Of a DNA stretch of 8,956 nt, positions 5,766 through 8,956 are shown in pieces. Below the pieces are notes generated by a model. The model saw only the letters and a list, made by a program, of their open reading frames with translations. It searched no databases and was not told the origin of the DNA. This DNA comes from Nocardioides sp. (GTDB lineage Bacteria > Actinomycetota > Actinomycetes > Propionibacteriales > Nocardioidaceae). The DNA lies in the NCBI GenBank assembly GCA_003519585.1, contig DOWL01000064.1, positions 1 to 8,956 of the forward strand, given 5' to 3'. Within the stretch, counting starts at the first letter, position 1; the number at the start of each line of letters is the position of its first letter. The position numbers were made by a program, and so were the translations under genes.

Positions 5766-7127
5766 TCAGCCGGAGTTAGCCCGCCGGGCCAGGAACCGCT
5801 CGCGGGCCTCGGCGAGGTCGACCAGCGGCGCCGGATAGTCGAGCCCATCGCGCACGTCCTCGGGCAGCTCCCACGGTTGGTGGACGGCGGCGCCGTCGAT
5901 CCCGGCCAACCCCTCGACGTACCTGCGCACGTACGAGCCGTCGGGGTCGAACCGCTGCGCCTGCCGCAGCGGCGAGAGCACCCGGTTGGGTCGCGAGTCG
6001 GCGCCGGTGCCGGCTACCCACTGCCAGTTGAGCTGGTTGTTGGCGATGTCGCCGTCGATCAGGTGCTCGAGGAAGTGCTCGGCTCCGAGCCGCCAGTCGA
6101 CGTACAGGTGCTTGGTCAGGAAGCTCGCCACGATCATCCGCGCGCGGTTGTGCATCCACCCCTCGCGCAGCAGTTGACGCATGCCCGCATCGACGATCGG
6201 GATGCCCGTGCGGCCCGCGCGCCAGGCGTCGAAGTCACCGCCGCCCTGGTGCCAGCGGTCGCCCTTCGGCCGCAGGTCCTCGCGGGCGAGCGCGGGCTGC
6301 GCGGCCAGCAGTTGGAGGTTGAAGTCGCGCCATGCCAGCTGCCGCACGAACGCCTGCGCACCTGGTGAGTCGCCGACGCGGGCGACCAGCTCGACCGGGC
6401 TCAAGCAGCCGAAGTGGAGGTCGGCAGAGAGCCGGGACGTCGCGTCGCCGGGCAGATCGTCGTGCCGCTAGTCGTACTCCTCGACGTGCGCCCGCAGCCA
6501 GCTGGCCAGCCGCTTCCGGGCGGCGGTCTCGCCCGGCTCGGGCAGCTCGGGTGCGGGATCGCCGGGCGCGAGGTCGGCCGCCTTCGGCACCCGGCCCTTG
6601 GGCACGCGGGGCGAGGTGAGGGTGCGCGGGGCGCCGTTCGGGGTGCGGCGCTCGGCCTTCTCCCAGGCCCGGAAGTACGGCGAGAAGACGCCGTAGTGGG
6701 TCTTGCCCGAGGGTGTCACCGCGCCGGGTGCCACAACGGTGAGCCCGTCGTGCAGCACCAGTTCGCGGCCGTCACGAGCGAGCCGATCGCCGAGCTCACG
6801 GAGCCGGCGTTGGGCGTACCCGCTGTGGTCGGCCGACGCGTGCACGACCTCGGCGCCGGTCTCGTCGGCGAGCCGGGCCACCTCGGTGACGAAGCGACCG
6901 CGACGTACGACAAGTCCCGAGCCGCGCTCGACGAGCGAGCGGTCGAGGTCGTCGAGGCAACCCGTGAGGAACGCGGCGCGGTTGGGCGCGATGTAGTCGG
7001 AGCGGAGGATCCCGGTGTCGAGCACGAACAGCGGCACGACGCGGTCGGCCCCGGCCGCGGCCCGCAGTGCCGGGTTGTCGTGCACCCGCAGGTCGCGGGT
7101 GAAGAGCATCAGGGAGGTGGAGGGCAC
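5766..7127 (-). pseudogene. phr: Deoxyribodipyrimidine photolyase (cryptochrome/photolyase family) with one in-frame TAG
   Basis: Read through one TAG, this is a full-length (about 453 aa) light-driven DNA repair enzyme. The N-terminal antenna-binding alpha/beta domain begins MLFTRDLRVHDNPALRAAAG (residues 7-26). After TAG codon 220, the same frame continues with RHDDLPGDATSRLSADLHFG, FVRQLAWRDF, TGIPIVDAGMRQLLREGWMH, NRARMIVASFLTKHLYVDW, DGDIANNQLNWQWVAGTGAD and QRFDPDGSYVRRYVEGL, the FAD-binding domain. The electron-transfer Trp triad aligns as W292, W345 and W368 (E. coli W306, W359, W382), and N364 matches the Asn near flavin N5. No frameshift is needed. The GTG at 7127 is taken as start; the ATG at 7109 is an alternative and neither has a good Shine-Dalgarno sequence. 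It lies 17 nt after psuG, probably in one operon. As read, translation would stop at 219 aa, without FAD binding. Confidence 0.88.
6468..6470 (-). other. In-frame amber codon inside the photolyase gene
   Basis: The minus strand reads gag tac gac TAG cgg cac gac gat. Both sides are in the same frame and in normal photolyase register, at the linker between the antenna domain and the FAD domain. One substitution (for example from GAG or CAG) explains it. The frame stays open for 233 codons after it, with the functional residues intact. Confidence 0.85.
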
Positions 7128-7144
7128 GTGGACGCCGGTACCCG

Positions 7145-8053
7145 TTAGGGCGCGAGCGCGGCGTACCGCACCGCGATCTCGGCGCCGACCCGGGCGTTCT
7201 CGCGCACCAGGGCGATGTTGGCGGTGAGGCTGGCGCCGTCGGTGAGCTCGACGATCCGGCCGAGGAGGTACGGCGTCGCGTCGCGGCCGCCGATGCCGCG
7301 CTCGTCGAGGTCGGCCAGCGCCTGCGCGATCACGCCGGAGATCTCGTCGGTGGGAATCTCGTCGGCCTCGGGGATGGGGTGTGCGACGACCAGGCCAGAC
7401 GTCAGCCCGAGCGACCACGCGGCGTCCATCGCGCGGGCGACCTCGTCGGGACCGTCCGCGCGGAGCGGCGCGGGGAAGCCGCTGCCGCGTGAGTAGAACG
7501 ACGGGAACTCCTCGCTGCCGTCGACCAGCACGGGCACGCCCAGGGTCTCGAGCGTCTCGAGGGTGAGCCCGATGTCGAGGATGCTCTTGACCCCGGCGCA
7601 GACCACGCACACCGGCGTGCGCGACAGCTCGGTGAGGTCCGCCGAGACGTCGAAGCTCGTGGACGCGCCCCGGTGTACGCCGCCCAGGCCGCCGGTGACG
7701 AAGACCCTGATGCCCGCGAGTGCAGCGAGCCGCATCGTCGACGCGACCGTGGTCGCACCGTGGCCGCCGCGGGCGATCACCGAGGGCAGGTCGCGCACGC
7801 TCACCTTCGCGACGTCGGGGTCGCTGGCCAGGAGCTCCAGGTCGTCCGCGGACAGCCCGATGCGGGGTACGCCGCCGAGCACCGCGATGGTCGCCGGCAC
7901 GGCGCCGTGCGTGCGCACGATGCCCTCGACCTCGGTCGCCATCGCGACGTTCTGCGGGTACGGCATCCCGTGGCTGATGATCGTGCTCTCCAGGGCGACC
8001 ACGGGCCGGCCCTCGTCGAGCGCGGTGCGGACCTCGTCCGTCAGCTGGATCAC
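7145..8053 (-). CDS. psuG: Pseudouridine-5'-phosphate glycosidase
   Basis: PsuG splits pseudouridine 5'-phosphate into uracil and ribose 5-phosphate by breaking its C-C glycosidic bond. The 302-residue product has family length. Family motifs are VVALESTIISHGMPYPQN (18-35), AVPATIAVLGGVPRIGLS (51-68), KVSVRDLP (83-90), GGHGATTVASTM (96-107), VTGGLGGVHRG (119-129), CAGVKSILDIGLTLETLETLG (start 152) and EFPSFYSRGSGFPAP (182-196). E22, K83 and K156 align by spacing with the catalytic Glu31, Lys93 and Schiff-base Lys166 of the E. coli enzyme; D139 matches the metal-binding Asp. The GTG start overlaps the upstream kinase stop as GTGA, with AGGA 7 nt upstream, indicating translational coupling. The kinase supplies its substrate. 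Confidence 0.96.
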   Translation of the reverse strand: MIQLTDEVRTALDEGRPVVALESTIISHGMPYPQNVAMATEVEGIVRTHGAVPATIAVLGGVPRIGLSADDLELLASDPDVAKVSVRDLPSVIARGGHGATTVASTMRLAALAGIRVFVTGGLGGVHRGASTSFDVSADLTELSRTPVCVVCAGVKSILDIGLTLETLETLGVPVLVDGSEEFPSFYSRGSGFPAPLRADGPDEVARAMDAAWSLGLTSGLVVAHPIPEADEIPTDEISGVIAQALADLDERGIGGRDATPYLLGRIVELTDGASLTANIALVRENARVGAEIAVRYAALAP

Positions 8054-8922
8054 GGGTCCATCCTGTCGTGGGCGAGTCGGGAGTGCAGGTCCGGGACCAC
8101 CGTGTGCGGGCTGGCCACGGTGAGAGCGGCGGCCCGGTGGCCGTACGTCGCGGCCTCTTCGAGCGAGGCCCCGAGGAGCAAGCGGTGGCAGAACGCCGCG
8201 AGCATCGCGTCGCCGGCACCGGTCACGTCGACCGGAGTGACCGGTGGGGCGGGCAGCTCGACGACGCCGTCCGGCGTGCTGAGCAGCGACCCGGCGGGGC
8301 CGCGCCGCACCCACACGACCTCGACGCCACGCTCGTGCAGCTCGGCCACCGAGCCCATTACGGCCAGCTCGTCCTGGTTGGGAGTGATCGCGAAGGTTGG
8401 TCGTTTCTGGCTCAACAGTGACGAAATCCGGGCCGCCTTGGTCACGCTCACTGGATCGATGACCACGCGCACCCCGAGCGCGAGTACGGCGTCGATGGTG
8501 GGCACCGGCAGGTTGCCGTCCACCACGACGAGACTTGCCGTACGGAGGAGGTCGTGGTCGAGCACCTCCGGCGTGACGGCATCGGTTGCGGCCATGTCGG
8601 AGACCCCCGCCACCAGATCGCCGCCGGCGTCCAGCACCGCGACGTACCGTCCGGTCTGCCCGCCACGCAGCACCGGCTCGACGTCCACCCCAGCCATGGC
8701 GGTCTCGTGCAGCAACCAGTCACCGTCGGGGTCGGACCCGACCACGGAGACCAGCGCGACCTTCGAGCCGAGCAGGGCGAGGTTCTCGGCGACGTTGCGG
8801 CCGACCCCGCCCGGCGTGCGCAGGACGGTGCCGGGGTTGCTGGTCGCCTCGATCAACGGCGCACTCGTGCGTGCCTTGACGTCAACGTTCGCGCCGCCCA
8901 CCACGACCACCGTGCCTGCCAC
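8050..8922 (-). CDS. psuK: PfkB-family kinase, probably pseudouridine kinase
   Basis: This 290-residue cytoplasmic sugar/nucleoside kinase has both PfkB signatures: PGGVGRNVAENLALLG (37-52) near the N terminus and DVTGAGDAMLAAF (232-244), with catalytic base D238. GGANVD (9-14) starts the substrate lid, and TPNQDEL (180-186) is the conserved N..E-type motif. By family alone it could be a ribokinase, adenosine kinase or pseudouridine kinase. The GTGA overlap with psuG makes pseudouridine kinase (ATP + pseudouridine to pseudouridine 5'-phosphate) by far the best call. The GTG at 8922 has no Shine-Dalgarno sequence but lies 7 nt after a TAGCCT -10 element, supporting leaderless translation. It is the first gene of the psuK-psuG-phr operon. 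No pseudouridine transporter is visible in the window. Confidence 0.88.
   Translation of the reverse strand: MAGTVVVVGGANVDVKARTSAPLIEATSNPGTVLRTPGGVGRNVAENLALLGSKVALVSVVGSDPDGDWLLHETAMAGVDVEPVLRGGQTGRYVAVLDAGGDLVAGVSDMAATDAVTPEVLDHDLLRTASLVVVDGNLPVPTIDAVLALGVRVVIDPVSVTKAARISSLLSQKRPTFAITPNQDELAVMGSVAELHERGVEVVWVRRGPAGSLLSTPDGVVELPAPPVTPVDVTGAGDAMLAAFCHRLLLGASLEEAATYGHRAAALTVASPHTVVPDLHSRLAHDRMDP
8061..8064 (-). promoter_or_regulatory. Ribosome binding site of psuG inside the kinase gene
   Basis: AGGA on the minus strand lies 7 nt before the psuG GTG at 8053, within the last codons of the kinase gene. Together with the GTGA stop/start overlap it fixes the psuG start and suggests coupled translation. 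Confidence 0.5.
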
Positions 8923-8929
8923 GGTGGGC

Positions 8930-8935
8930 AGGCTA
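8930..8935 (-). promoter_or_regulatory. -10 element for leaderless psuK-psuG-phr transcript
   Basis: The minus strand reads TAGCCT, then seven bases (gcccacc), then the GTG at 8922, matching the spacing at lysR and DUF222. A -35 with normal spacing would fall at or past the right window edge, so it cannot be judged. Nothing else is recognisable in the last 20 bases. Confidence 0.5.
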
Positions 8936-8956
8936 GTGCCGTGAACGGGAAATAAT

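Noticed and set aside
5766..6404. The photolyase FAD domain as an independently translated gene starting at TTG 6404
   Set aside because: There is no Shine-Dalgarno sequence, TTG is a weak start, and the conserved family sequence extends upstream of it to the TAG. It is better explained as one gene with a nonsense codon.
7128..8219. Minus-strand open frame continuing upstream of the photolyase, suggesting a long fusion protein
   Set aside because: The upstream part is an Arg-rich out-of-frame reading of psuG and the kinase gene. Photolyase similarity begins only near 7109.
7673..8944. A 423-residue plus-strand frame opposite psuG and the kinase
   Set aside because: It is Ser/Thr/Arg-rich with no domain, and antisense to two certain genes with a 4-nt overlap.

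Overview
The window is GC-rich DNA from an actinomycete. Nocardioides or a close relative is the best guess. This rests on codon use, on a DUF222/HNH-type gene, and on a dispersed palindromic repeat of the GTTTCGAC...CTCAACCACC type that I recall from such genomes. No RNA gene, phage gene, insertion sequence or CRISPR array was found.

Layout from left to right. (1) 1-1013, minus: N-terminal two thirds of a DUF222 (HNH endonuclease family) gene, cut by the window edge and broken by a one-base frameshift near 680. (2) 1014-1316: a non-coding spacer with a compact array of dispersed palindromic repeats. (3) 1317-3068, minus: a secreted protein made of four ASH-like ('choice-of-anchor D') immunoglobulin-like domains with regularly spaced cysteine pairs. 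(4) 3148-4071, minus: a LysR-family regulator. It is divergent from (5) 4191-4529, plus, a small CBU_0592-like membrane protein, across an AT-richer regulatory gap. (6) 4640-5380, minus: a classical short-chain dehydrogenase followed by a strong hairpin. (7) 5549-5759, plus: a small Cys/His-rich protein readable only after correcting one extra G. (8) 5766-8922, minus: an operon of pseudouridine kinase (psuK-like), pseudouridine-5'-phosphate glycosidase (psuG) and a DNA photolyase. The photolyase is full length apart from one in-frame TAG codon.

The clearest pathway is pseudouridine salvage. The PfkB kinase makes pseudouridine 5'-phosphate, and PsuG splits it to uracil and ribose 5-phosphate. 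The two genes share a 4-nt GTGA overlap. The photolyase starts 17 nt after psuG and is probably co-transcribed.

Two patterns run across the window. Three minus-strand genes (DUF222, lysR, psuK) have a TAGCNT hexamer exactly 7 nt before the start codon and no good Shine-Dalgarno sequence, as expected for leaderless transcripts. Three otherwise well-conserved reading frames each carry a single lesion (-1, +1 and a nonsense codon), so either the consensus has errors or several genes here are decaying. I see no convincing evidence of a novel multi-gene system. The most useful points are the hidden or broken genes, the repeat array and the psuKG-photolyase linkage.
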